From contig NZ_KB907547.1 of the NCBI RefSeq assembly GCF_000382125.1, positions 620,001 to 684,000 of the forward strand: a stretch of 64,000 nucleotides of DNA. The letters run 5' to 3'. Shown here piece after piece: positions 1 to 7,849 of this stretch. The translations under genes were made by a program, and so were the position numbers. Each line of letters opens with the position of its first letter. The stretch's first letter is position 1. The notes below the pieces were generated by a model. It did no database searches and had not been told where the DNA came from. It worked only from the letters and a program-made list of their open reading frames with translations. This DNA comes from Eudoraea adriatica DSM 19308. Lineage in GTDB: Bacteria > Bacteroidota > Bacteroidia > Flavobacteriales > Flavobacteriaceae.

Positions 1-570
1 AAAGGTGATAATCCTAAATTCACCTAACTGACTACCCGAGCTTATCTTAAAAACAGCTGTCTTTCTGCTAGAATTCTCTTTTAATATTACCATACGACGG
101 TGCATAAAACGCCTAAAATCACTTGAATTAGCAGCTTTAATATTTATTATTTGAACATTCATAAACTTACTGGGGGTGCCACCTTCTTCCCAATTTACGC
201 TCCAGTTTTTAATTCGCCACCAAATTTTGCTGCCTTCAGGGTTCTCGGCAAATTGCGTAACGTTTTTGGCCCAATAATCTAACTCTTTAGTATTATCGGC
301 ATTGTAGAGGTTATCTAATGTCCTCGCAACCTGAACCCTTTCGAACATGCCCTGATCTGGCCCTGTCATTATTTGATAGGTGACAATAGCATTTTCCGGG
401 CTATTGTTGAACATTTGGGTTTTTTTAGCCGCTGCTTTTTTAAAATCGTCTGCCTGTCCGGATTTTGCCTTCCAGCGCATTGTCCTGTAATACTCCCAAT
501 TTGGATTTGTTTGAGCATAGCCTGGTAAGGCCAGCAATAAAATAAATAATAATGTTAAAACACGTTTCAT
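1..570 (-). CDS. Secreted protein of unknown function (partial, runs off window)
   Basis: The gene starts at 570 and runs left off the window, so 190 codons without a stop are visible and the C-terminus is unknown. The first ~20 residues are a clear Sec signal peptide (basic MKR, a run of Leu, cleavage after PGYAQ), so the product is exported. The mature part is rich in aromatic and basic residues (NPNWEYYRTMRW near the start, IWWRIKNWSVNW further on). Its layout, two halves that each begin with a beta-strand-like aromatic stretch, resembles the secreted proteins at 1106-1816 and 46438-47136. Those may share a dimeric alpha/beta-barrel-like fold, but the relation is distant. No catalytic motif is recognised. 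It points away from the fragment at 616. Confidence 0.8.
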   Translation of the reverse strand, partial: MKRVLTLLFILLLALPGYAQTNPNWEYYRTMRWKAKSGQADDFKKAAAKKTQMFNNSPENAIVTYQIMTGPDQGMFERVQVARTLDNLYNADNTKELDYWAKNVTQFAENPEGSKIWWRIKNWSVNWEEGGTPSKFMNVQIINIKAANSSDFRRFMHRRMVILKENSSRKTAVFKISSGSQLGEFRIITF

Positions 571-615
571 AATTAATTGGTTATTAGTTAGTAAATAAGA
601 ATACTTACTGAAGAT

Positions 616-960
616 ATGGATAAGAAAGCATCTATCAAATCAAGTTATGACCAAACTACCATAATTGTGTCCGAATGGTATCAATTCCTTATCCAAGGTT
701 TTAACAATGATAAAATTATTGGGTTAATTAAGATAAAGTTATTCCCGGAAACAGAAAACATATTGATTACAGATGGAAGGCGCATAGAAGGTCCGGACAG
801 AAAATCCATGGTTACCTTTGGTGGCCATCAATAGGGTCGTATCATGGAGGTTACCCATGATAAAAATTCAGAGGTTCGTTATTCAGTTTACAAGGCCCAA
901 CGATTTCGCGGCCTGTATCTCAAATTAGATCACCCTACGGGCAAACACAGAGATCTTTAA
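616..960 (+). pseudogene. Possible gene remnant with in-frame stop, weakly aryl-sulfotransferase-like
   Basis: An ATG at 616 opens 72 codons ending in TAG at 832-834. The same frame then stays open for another 41 codons to TAA at 958-960, which suggests one reading frame broken by a nonsense change. The fragment N-ILITDG...TFGGHQ / GRIMEVTHD around the stop is reminiscent of the C-terminal part of the aryl-sulfotransferases at 5797 and 7850 (N-TFINEG...GRLFEVTPD). No signal peptide is present, which fits a fragment that has lost its 5' part. The alternatives are a real 72-residue protein or a chance open frame; the resemblance is weak. Confidence 0.35.
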
Positions 961-1105
961 TTACGTGCAGGGATAATCTCTTGAAAATGACAAACCATTT
1001 ATAATAGAACTACACTATGGTTCCAGATTATTGTTTTGGACTTTTATAGGCTTCAAATCCATTTTTTTTACTACCTTTTTGGCAGTAACTATAAACCAAA
1101 ACAAA

Positions 1106-1816
1106 ATGAAAAAATTAATTCTTACGTCACTGTTATTTGTGACCTTTTCTATTAGTGCTCAGGATTTCTATTGGACCTATTACAATTTCAGTGTAGAACC
1201 TAAAAATGAGGCTGCTGTATTACAACTGGTACAAGATTATTTTAAAGAACATAAGCAGGATGGCGTTACCGTACGTTTTTTTGAAAACCACTTTAACGAC
1301 AGTGGTAATAACTATACCCATTCCATTGGATTTTCGGGTACTTTGGATGCCATGGGAAATCAGTATTCCGGCGCACAGAGCGATTCCTGGGACCTGTTTC
1401 TGACAAGAGTAAACCAGCTCATCAAAGGATCATTCAGTTCTTTTATGGGGCGTGGTATTTCTACCCATGGTCCGGCTACCGAAGGTAATGATTGGCCCGT
1501 TCAAAATTATGTATACCTTCATGTGAAAGACCCCAGTGCCTTTTTAGCAGCCAGGGAAAAATATTTTTCTTCGTTTAAATCAGATGTAAGGCTAACTGTA
1601 TTGGGAAGTATCACCTCTGGTCGTTCTCCACATGGGGAGACTCATATGGTAATTCAGGGCTATAAGGATTTCAAATCTGCTATGGCAGGTATGGATGCCC
1701 TTCTTACATCGGATCAGGTTGAAGCCCGCAGGAAAGCCTGGAAAGAATTTAACGAAAATGATGGCGGTGTTTCTGTAATACGCTCAGGTACCAGGATCCT
1801 GTTAGGTAAATGGTAA
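1106..1816 (+). CDS. Secreted protein of unknown function, paralogue of 46438-47136
   Basis: The 236-residue product starts at 1106 because an upstream in-frame ATG (1031) would put 25 unrelated residues before an otherwise perfect signal peptide (MKKLILTSLLFVTFSISAQ). The mature protein has two similar halves: FYWTYYNFSVEP-N...HSIGFSG near the start and NYVYLHVKDPSAFLAA...HMVIQGYKD later. The last residues are ILLGKW. The gene at 46438-47136 has the same length, the same motifs and the same type of ending (LLLGAW), so the two are paralogues. The duplicated strand-helix pattern suggests a ferredoxin-like (dimeric alpha/beta barrel) fold, as inference only. It stands alone and is followed by a strong terminator. 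Confidence 0.85.
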   Translation: MKKLILTSLLFVTFSISAQDFYWTYYNFSVEPKNEAAVLQLVQDYFKEHKQDGVTVRFFENHFNDSGNNYTHSIGFSGTLDAMGNQYSGAQSDSWDLFLTRVNQLIKGSFSSFMGRGISTHGPATEGNDWPVQNYVYLHVKDPSAFLAAREKYFSSFKSDVRLTVLGSITSGRSPHGETHMVIQGYKDFKSAMAGMDALLTSDQVEARRKAWKEFNENDGGVSVIRSGTRILLGKW

Positions 1817-1833
1817 AAGCATCTGTTTAAAAT

Positions 1834-1865
1834 AAAAGCCCCTTTCGGAATAAGGGGCTTTTTTT
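1834..1865 (+). terminator. Rho-independent terminator after 1106-1816
   Basis: An 11-bp perfect stem (AAAAGCCCCTT / AAGGGGCTTTT) with a short loop is followed by an uninterrupted T run, 17 bases after the stop codon. Confidence 0.9.
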
Positions 1866-1935
1866 GTATTCTTAATAATAGAAACCAATAATTGAGATTC
1901 GGAATTATCATTTAAAGTTTTAAAACCTGGAGAAT

Positions 1936-3222
1936 ATAAAGAACAAAATAGGCTGGAAAGTAGCCGCCGCCCTGGTGGTTGCAAATATGATTGGAACGGG
2001 TGTTTTTACAAGCCTGGGGTTTCAGCTTCAGGATGTGACCAATACTTGGTCTATACTATTCCTTTGGACATTGGGAGGTGTCATGGCAATTATTGGTGCA
2101 TTTTGCTACGCCGAGATTGGAAGTGCTATCAATAAATCTGGCGGGGAGTATATATTTCTTTCCAAATTGTTTAATCCCCTGGTGGGGTATCTTTCTGGTT
2201 GGATTTCACTGACTGTGGGATTCGCAGCCCCGGTAGCACTGGCAGCTATGGCCTTGGGGGCCTATTTGGGAAACGTCCTGCAGGTTAACAACACCCTTCT
2301 GGCCATATCGGTTATAGTGATAATATCTGTTATACACTCATTCAGCCTTAATGTGAGCAGCAAATTTCAATCTTATGCGAGCTGGTTTAAGGTCTTGTTG
2401 ATCCTTATTCTTATACTTATCGGACTTTACTATCCCCAGGGTGATTCTGCACTTAACTTTTCAGATTCCTGGACGATGGAAATAGTAACCCCTTCATTTG
2501 CCATAGCTTTTGTATATGTGACTTATTCCTATACCGGCTGGAATGCCGCAGCATACATTATTGAAGAGATAGATAAGCCACGTATAAACCTGCCCAAGGC
2601 ACTTCTCCGTGGGACGCTTCTTGTTACTTTATTATATGTTTTCATGCAGTTTGTATTCCTAAAGCACGGAACACTGGCTGATTTAAAAGGACAACTGGAT
2701 ATTGGACATGTCTATGCTACTAATCTATTTGGTAGCCAGGGCTCCAAAACCATTAATATTTTAATTTCTTTCTTTTTGATTTCGAGCATCAGTGCCATGA
2801 TATGGGTGGGGCCAAGGGTGTCTATGGCTATGAGCAAAGATTTTAAGCTTTGGCGATTTTTAAAAAGGGAAAATAAAAACAAACTTCCGGTAGCAGCGGT
2901 TTGGCTTCAGGCACTATTAAGCATCACCTATGTCCTTACAGGTACTTTTGAAAGTGTATTACTCTATTGTGGTTTTATTTTACAACTGAGTGCAGCCCTT
3001 ACCGTTTCAGGAGTATTTATATTGCGTAAAAAAGAACATGTATCAACTGGCTTTAAAGCCCCATTTTACCCTTTGCTCCCTGTCGCCTTCATTTTATTTA
3101 GTCTTTGGATCCTTGCTTATCTGATAATAGACAAACCAATGGAAAGTATGGTAGGGCTTTTAATCCTGGCCATAGGTGTTCTAACCTACTTTTTCAATAA
3201 AAAGATTAGCGGTTCTTCCTGA
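1936..3222 (+). CDS. APC-superfamily amino acid permease, apparent ATA start
   Basis: Inner-membrane amino acid transporter of the APC superfamily. The N-terminal helix contains the family's glycine-rich motif (NMIGTGVFTSLG), followed by a Glu-bearing second helix (CYAEIGSAINKSGGEY) and about twelve hydrophobic segments in all. Family members usually begin with a short K-x-K-I-G-W-K stretch before the first helix. That stretch is present here (KNKIGWKVAAALVVAN), but the codon in the ATG position at 1936-1938 is ATA. The nearest conventional start, GTG at 1975, would remove half of helix 1. A GGAG lies just upstream at 1929-1932. I therefore place the start at the ATA (428 residues). CTG at 1927 is another possibility. 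It is convergent with the methyltransferase gene seven bases away. Confidence 0.8.
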   Translation: MKNKIGWKVAAALVVANMIGTGVFTSLGFQLQDVTNTWSILFLWTLGGVMAIIGAFCYAEIGSAINKSGGEYIFLSKLFNPLVGYLSGWISLTVGFAAPVALAAMALGAYLGNVLQVNNTLLAISVIVIISVIHSFSLNVSSKFQSYASWFKVLLILILILIGLYYPQGDSALNFSDSWTMEIVTPSFAIAFVYVTYSYTGWNAAAYIIEEIDKPRINLPKALLRGTLLVTLLYVFMQFVFLKHGTLADLKGQLDIGHVYATNLFGSQGSKTINILISFFLISSISAMIWVGPRVSMAMSKDFKLWRFLKRENKNKLPVAAVWLQALLSITYVLTGTFESVLLYCGFILQLSAALTVSGVFILRKKEHVSTGFKAPFYPLLPVAFILFSLWILAYLIIDKPMESMVGLLILAIGVLTYFFNKKISGSS

Positions 3223-3229
3223 CAAGTAA

Positions 3230-3910
3230 TTATAACTTGGTGACCACCATGTAAATTAATTTATTCTTTTCCATCCCATAATCGGCAACATCTTCTTTTT
3301 CTTCATATAATAAAACTTCAAACCCTCCTTCCGTGGTGAACATTTCTCTTATGACATTTTTTTCACAACCAAAGTCAGGGCGCCCCATTTCAATGCCAGC
3401 TTCGCGATGAAAGAACTCAAAAACAAACAACCCTCCGGGCTTTAGGGCCGTTTTTATCTTTTTGGCTATGCCATCAATTTCCAGACACCCACCGTATAAC
3501 CAGGTAATCAGATCCCACTTTTCCGTTCCATAATCAAATGTTTCAAAACTGGCTATTTCCGTCGTCAACTCAACATTTTCAACTTTGGCCTGATTATCAG
3601 CATAGGCAACAGCCTTGTCTGCAAGATCAAAACCAGTAACATCCCAACCATTCCTGGCCAGATATAAAGCATTTCTACCCTGCCCCATAGCTACACAAAG
3701 TGCTTTTCCGGGTTTTACAGATTCGGCAGTCTGTTGCAAAAGATTATTTGCTTCTTTATTAAATGTATAAGAAGGATTGTCAACGAGGCTGCGGTTCCAT
3801 CGCGCGCGTATAAGTTCATTTCTTTCTTCAATGCTAGTGGCTGATTGGGCTAAAGTTACTGTGCAACAAAAAATAGCTGATAATAACAATATAATTTTAA
3901 ATACTTTCAT
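3230..3910 (-). CDS. Exported class I SAM-dependent methyltransferase
   Basis: The 226-residue protein has a Sec signal peptide (about residues 1-21, ending TLAQ) followed by a class I methyltransferase core. Motif I reads CVAMGQGRNALYLA, with the GxGxG-type glycines partly replaced, then the acidic residue after strand 2 in VTGFDLA, then WDLITWLYGG and the post-motif ALKPGGLFVFEFF. The arrangement resembles TehB-like or thiopurine-methyltransferase-like enzymes. Export is unusual, because SAM is cytoplasmic; either the signal is a membrane anchor or the enzyme acts on something in the envelope. Substrate unknown. The neighbour on the right (4048) is divergent. Confidence 0.8.
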   Translation of the reverse strand: MKVFKIILLLSAIFCCTVTLAQSATSIEERNELIRARWNRSLVDNPSYTFNKEANNLLQQTAESVKPGKALCVAMGQGRNALYLARNGWDVTGFDLADKAVAYADNQAKVENVELTTEIASFETFDYGTEKWDLITWLYGGCLEIDGIAKKIKTALKPGGLFVFEFFHREAGIEMGRPDFGCEKNVIREMFTTEGGFEVLLYEEKEDVADYGMEKNKLIYMVVTKL

Positions 3911-4047
3911 AATTCCTGTTTAAGTATAAATTGGTTATCTTAATATCCTTGTAATATACTATTGCCCAATGTACTAATAATCGATGACAAGAAACGGCTT
4001 TACAGGTTTAATAAATTAGCAAGGCCAAGCAAATAAATAACCTAATA

Positions 4048-5025
4048 ATGAACAATAAAATTTCAAGAAGAAATGCCATAGCAACAAGCCTGAAGGTTTC
4101 TCTGGCAGCAATAGGAGGATATGCATTTAAAACAAGTGCTCAGGAACAACTTAACTTTGAAAGCACTTCAGTAAAGAAGAAACTCCCGCTAAGAATTAGC
4201 CTGAATACCTCCACCCTTTTACATTATAAATTAGATGTCGATGTGCAAATTGATATGGTCGCTGATGCCGGATTTGACGGAGTTGAACTATGGATGCGCG
4301 ATATTCAGGCATACCTGGAAAAAGGAGGTAAGGCTGAACAATTAAAAAGAAAACTTGAAGACAGGGGGCTGGTACTGGAAAACATTATAGGCTTTTCAAA
4401 ATGGTGCAGTGATGTGCCTGATGAAAGGAAAAAAGCCCTGGAACAATTGCGTGGGGAGATGATGATCATTGCGGCGATGGGAGGTAAATATATCGCAGCC
4501 CCGGTTCAGGGAATTGAATCTTTGGATAGAAATAAGTATGATGACTACGCCGAGCGTTATAATGCAATCCTGAACCTCGGCGATGAAACCGGGGTCACAC
4601 CAATACTAGAACTTTGGGGGATGGGGGCACTTAACAAAGTAGCCGATTGTGCGCGCATTGTTATTGCTACCGGGCACCCAAAGGCAACTATGTTGCTCGA
4701 TTTCTATCATGTATATCGCGGAGGGAATGACTGGGACACCATTGATATTCTGAATGGACATAAATTACCGGTAATGCACATTAATGATTACCCCGCAAAC
4801 CCATCATTTGAATTGTTAAAAGACTCCGACAGGGTTTTACCCGGGGAAGGTATCTGTCCTTTCGACATTCTTATTCCAAAATTATATAGGGCCGGCTTCA
4901 GAGGCGGGTTTTCAGTAGAGCTTTTTAACAGGGAATACTGGGAGACTATGGATGCCCAAACCATGCTTAAAAACAGTTATGAGAAAACTAATGACGTAGT
5001 TGAGAAAGCCCTGGCAAAAATTTAA
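4048..5025 (+). CDS. Periplasmic sugar isomerase/epimerase-like TIM barrel (Tat signal)
   Basis: The protein belongs to the xylose-isomerase-like TIM-barrel family (sugar phosphate isomerase/epimerase). The N-terminus (KISRRNAIATSLKVSLAAIGG) has a twin-arginine motif and hydrophobic stretch, so export by Tat is likely. Metal-ligand positions typical of the family can be seen: Glu in FDGVELWMRD, Glu in PILELWGMG, Asp and His in MLLDFYHVYRG, His-x-Asp in VMHINDYP, and Glu in GFSVELFNREYW. It is followed after 35 bases by a DUF1080 hydrolase, probably in one operon. Exported members of this family commonly accompany DUF1080 proteins in Bacteroidetes and are thought to act on sugars or 3-keto sugars. 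The exact substrate cannot be read from sequence. Confidence 0.85.
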   Translation: MNNKISRRNAIATSLKVSLAAIGGYAFKTSAQEQLNFESTSVKKKLPLRISLNTSTLLHYKLDVDVQIDMVADAGFDGVELWMRDIQAYLEKGGKAEQLKRKLEDRGLVLENIIGFSKWCSDVPDERKKALEQLRGEMMIIAAMGGKYIAAPVQGIESLDRNKYDDYAERYNAILNLGDETGVTPILELWGMGALNKVADCARIVIATGHPKATMLLDFYHVYRGGNDWDTIDILNGHKLPVMHINDYPANPSFELLKDSDRVLPGEGICPFDILIPKLYRAGFRGGFSVELFNREYWETMDAQTMLKNSYEKTNDVVEKALAKI

Positions 5026-5060
5026 TATTAATCCTGATAATCACACGATAAATTTAAAAC

Positions 5061-5720
5061 ATGATGAAACTAAGTTTAAACTATACCATTATTCTCCTTC
5101 TTGTTCTGGGGAATTTGAACGAGGCTCCGGCACAGGAAATGAAAAGTGCCGATGGGAATGACTGGATTTCGCTGTTTAACGGAAAAGACCTTGACGGTTG
5201 GAAAGCAGGTGTAAATGCTTCTACTTTTTCCGTGGAAGATGGCACCATTAAAGTAGCCGGGGAAAGAGCGCACTTGTTCTACGTTGGCGATGTGCAGAAC
5301 CATAATTTTAAGAATTTTGAATTTAAGGCGAGGGTAATGACCAAACCCGGATCAAATTCTGGTATTTATATTCACACCCAATACCAGGAAGATGGTTGGC
5401 CTTTGCATGGCTATGAAGTGCAGGTTAATAATTCACAAGGCGACTGGAAACGCACCGGGAGTTTGTACAATATTGTTGATGTTAAGGAAAATTATGCTGT
5501 AGATAATGAGTGGTATACAGAATATGTAAAAGTGGAAGGGAAACGAATTATCATAAAAATAAACGATATCGTGGTTGTGGACTATACAGAGCCTGAAAAG
5601 CCCTTTAGGGAAGGAGACGGCGTTCACAGGGTACTTGGCACTGGTACTTTTGCGCTACAGGGTCATGACCCCGGAAGTATTGTTTTTTATAAAGATATTA
5701 TGGTCCGCCCTTTACCATAA
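5061..5720 (+). CDS. DUF1080 protein (3-keto-disaccharide hydrolase-like), secreted
   Basis: The 219-residue protein has a signal peptide (cleavage after APAQ) and a single DUF1080 domain, a concanavalin/LamG-like jelly roll. Family hallmarks are WISLFNGKDLDGWK at the start of the mature protein, the central SNSGIYIHTQYQ, the GYEVQVNNS strand, GSLYNIVDV, and the closing GTFALQGHDPGSIVFYKDI. Some family members hydrolyse 3-keto-glycosides. The gene follows the Tat-exported isomerase-like gene at 4048, so the two probably act together in the periplasm. Two adjacent Met codons (5061, 5064) are equally possible starts. Confidence 0.9.
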   Translation: MMKLSLNYTIILLLVLGNLNEAPAQEMKSADGNDWISLFNGKDLDGWKAGVNASTFSVEDGTIKVAGERAHLFYVGDVQNHNFKNFEFKARVMTKPGSNSGIYIHTQYQEDGWPLHGYEVQVNNSQGDWKRTGSLYNIVDVKENYAVDNEWYTEYVKVEGKRIIIKINDIVVVDYTEPEKPFREGDGVHRVLGTGTFALQGHDPGSIVFYKDIMVRPLP

Positions 5721-5796
5721 TCCGTCTTGAACTCTACATCTTATATTAATAGCTTATTTTTAATGTCGGGAAACTTTACCAACCAAACCAAAACCA

Positions 5797-7362
5797 ATGA
5801 AAAAAATTCTTAGTTATTTAAGTGCAATTCTATTTGTAGTACTTCTTTTTAACTGTGGTGACAAACAAACAGCTGAAGGAGAAACTGACAATAAGGACCG
5901 TAATATGTTTGGCCACTATATTCCCCGCGGACTTACCAAAACAACTGAAGGACTTAGTCCCGGTTATATTATGTTTGCTGTTCCCAATTCTGCCTCTACC
6001 TATTTGATCAACAGAAATGGGGAAGTAGTGCACGAATGGAAAGGAAATTATGCTTTTCATAGTCCATATCTCATGGATGATGGTTCTCTTGTAACGGGCG
6101 CAAAGGATCCTGATTATCCTGTCTTTGGTTTTGGAGGTCCCTACGGGCGGATACAAAAAATTAGCTGGGATGGAAAAATGTTATGGGATTACGAATATGC
6201 AGATACCACACAAATAGTACATCATGATATAGCGGTATTACCCAACGGGAATATTCTTGCAATTGCTTATGAAACTTCATCATATGACTATGCACTTGCA
6301 TTGGGCAGAAAACCAGAATTCATTCCAAGATCCGGACCGTGGATGGAAAAAATAATTGAAATAGCACCACAAGCCAACAACAGGGGCAAAATTGTCTGGG
6401 AGTGGCGCATTGAAGATCATCTGATTCAGGATTATGACGAAACCAAAGCCAATTACGGCAATGTGTCAGAACATCCTGAATTGATAGATTTTAACCTGGG
6501 AGATTCCATCCCGCCTGCCATAACGCAGGACAGCCTGGATATTTTAAAAGCCATGGGCAGGGAAGGCAGAAACCTCACCATTGACAATCCCCGTTCAGAT
6601 ATTTACCACATTAATGCCATAAACTATAATCCTGATCTGGATCAGATAGTATTCAGCTCTCCAAGGTTGAGTGAAATTTTTATTATCGACCACAGTGTTA
6701 CTACTGAAGAAGCTGCAAGTCATCAGGGTGGGAAAAGCGGCAAAGGAGGCGATTTTTTATACCGTTGGGGAAATCCGGAAAATTATGGCCGGGGAGATTC
6801 TACCAATCGTAAACTTTTTGGCCAGCATGATGTTCGCTGGGTTGAAAAAGGGAAGCCAGGGGCAGGGCACCTTACTGTATATAATAATGATGTCCCCATG
6901 GGCCCTGATAGCCTTGATTATTCAGCCATATATGAAATTAAGCCTCCTTTAATGGAAGATGGCAATTATGAAATAATGGCTGCCAATGGTTTTGGCCCGG
7001 AGAAACAATTATGGAACTATGTAGCCAGGGATACCATTTCATTTTACGGAAGTTTTATTTCCGGGGCACATCGTATGGAAAATGGAAATACCTTCATTAA
7101 TGAGGGACCCAAAGGTCGTTTGTTTGAAGTAACCCCGGACGGGGAAATTATCTGGGAATATTTAGTTCCATATCGCAGGAATATTCACAAACCTAATGGC
7201 GAGCCAAACAATCCAATGAACGGGACCCATAACACATTCAGGGCCACTTTTGTGCCGGCGGATCATCCTGCTTTACAGGGAAAAGAGCTAAAACCACTGG
7301 ATCCGCAACCCGAAGTATTTGTGTTGCCACCTCCACCGCCTGAAGAGGATAAGAAGGCCTGA
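5797..7362 (+). CDS. Aryl-sulfate sulfotransferase family lipoprotein, copy 1
   Basis: The 521-residue lipoprotein (lipobox LLFNC near residue 20) belongs to the arylsulfotransferase (ASST) beta-propeller family. Blade signatures repeat along the chain: STYLINRNGEVVHEW, GRIQKISWDGKMLWDYEY, HHDIAVLPNGNIL, IVWEWRIEDHLIQDYD, and near the end SGAHRMENGNTFINEG then GRLFEVTPDGEIIWEY. Conserved His residues (HHDI, FGQHDVRW, GAHRM) sit where the family keeps catalytic or active-site His and Arg. Family enzymes transfer sulfate between phenols without PAPS. A Pro-rich tail (LPPPPPEED) ends the protein. The gene at 7850 is similar over the whole length, so they are a tandem duplication separated by two small genes. 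Substrate unknown. Confidence 0.85.
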   Translation: MKKILSYLSAILFVVLLFNCGDKQTAEGETDNKDRNMFGHYIPRGLTKTTEGLSPGYIMFAVPNSASTYLINRNGEVVHEWKGNYAFHSPYLMDDGSLVTGAKDPDYPVFGFGGPYGRIQKISWDGKMLWDYEYADTTQIVHHDIAVLPNGNILAIAYETSSYDYALALGRKPEFIPRSGPWMEKIIEIAPQANNRGKIVWEWRIEDHLIQDYDETKANYGNVSEHPELIDFNLGDSIPPAITQDSLDILKAMGREGRNLTIDNPRSDIYHINAINYNPDLDQIVFSSPRLSEIFIIDHSVTTEEAASHQGGKSGKGGDFLYRWGNPENYGRGDSTNRKLFGQHDVRWVEKGKPGAGHLTVYNNDVPMGPDSLDYSAIYEIKPPLMEDGNYEIMAANGFGPEKQLWNYVARDTISFYGSFISGAHRMENGNTFINEGPKGRLFEVTPDGEIIWEYLVPYRRNIHKPNGEPNNPMNGTHNTFRATFVPADHPALQGKELKPLDPQPEVFVLPPPPPEEDKKA

Positions 7363-7423
7363 TTTTTACATTAAATAGAACTAAGGGAATTTAGGAGGAA
7401 TTAATTTTGACAAAATAAAGGAT

Positions 7424-7552
7424 ATGGATGGTATTGATGTAGTTATGGTCATTGCCATTATCCTTTTCGCAAGGCTTGGAATACGTTTGCTAGGGGGTTA
7501 TCGCAAAATGAAAAAAAACAACAAAAAGGATCCCGATAAAGAGGAGTCCTAA
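7424..7552 (+). CDS. Small single-pass membrane protein (42 residues)
   Basis: A short open frame from ATG at 7424 with AAAGG just upstream. It encodes a hydrophobic segment near the N-terminus (about residues 5-15, VVMVIAIILFA, extending through LGIRLLGGY), then a very basic and charged tail (KMKKNNKKDPDKEES). This is the usual layout of a small membrane protein with a cytoplasmic tail. It lies between the two ASST genes and directly before the 63-residue coiled-coil gene, so co-transcription is plausible. No family recognised. Confidence 0.55.
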   Translation: MDGIDVVMVIAIILFARLGIRLLGGYRKMKKNNKKDPDKEES

Positions 7553-7580
7553 AAATCAGTTACATATAAAAACAATTAGC

Positions 7581-7772
7581 ATGGGAATATTTTGGGATTT
7601 ACTGCAACAAGAAGAACTGGATAAACAACAGGCACAGGCAGACAGCGTTGAAGACCGCGTAGCAGTCCTGGAAACTGAACTGGAGAAAACAAGGCTACTC
7701 CTCAGAAAAACTCTGGAGGCACTGGAGACTCACTTGAACCGCGATATTGACGGAGATGGAATTACGGGATAA
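7581..7772 (+). CDS. Small coiled-coil protein with acidic DxDGDG tail
   Basis: The 63-residue protein begins MGIFWDLLQQ and contains a heptad-rich helix (about residues 20-50, VEDRVAVLETELEKTRLLLRK). It ends in NRDIDGDGITG, an EF-hand-like or dockerin-like calcium loop. Short proteins with the MGIFWDLxQQ start and this overall shape are, as I recall, common in Flavobacteria, without known function. It starts 28 bases after the small membrane protein gene and 77 bases before the second ASST gene. Confidence 0.7.
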   Translation: MGIFWDLLQQEELDKQQAQADSVEDRVAVLETELEKTRLLLRKTLEALETHLNRDIDGDGITG

Positions 7773-7849
7773 ATTTTTGGCATTCATAAAATAATCCTTT
7801 AAAACACAATAAATATGCATTACATTTAAACCATATATCAACCTAACAT

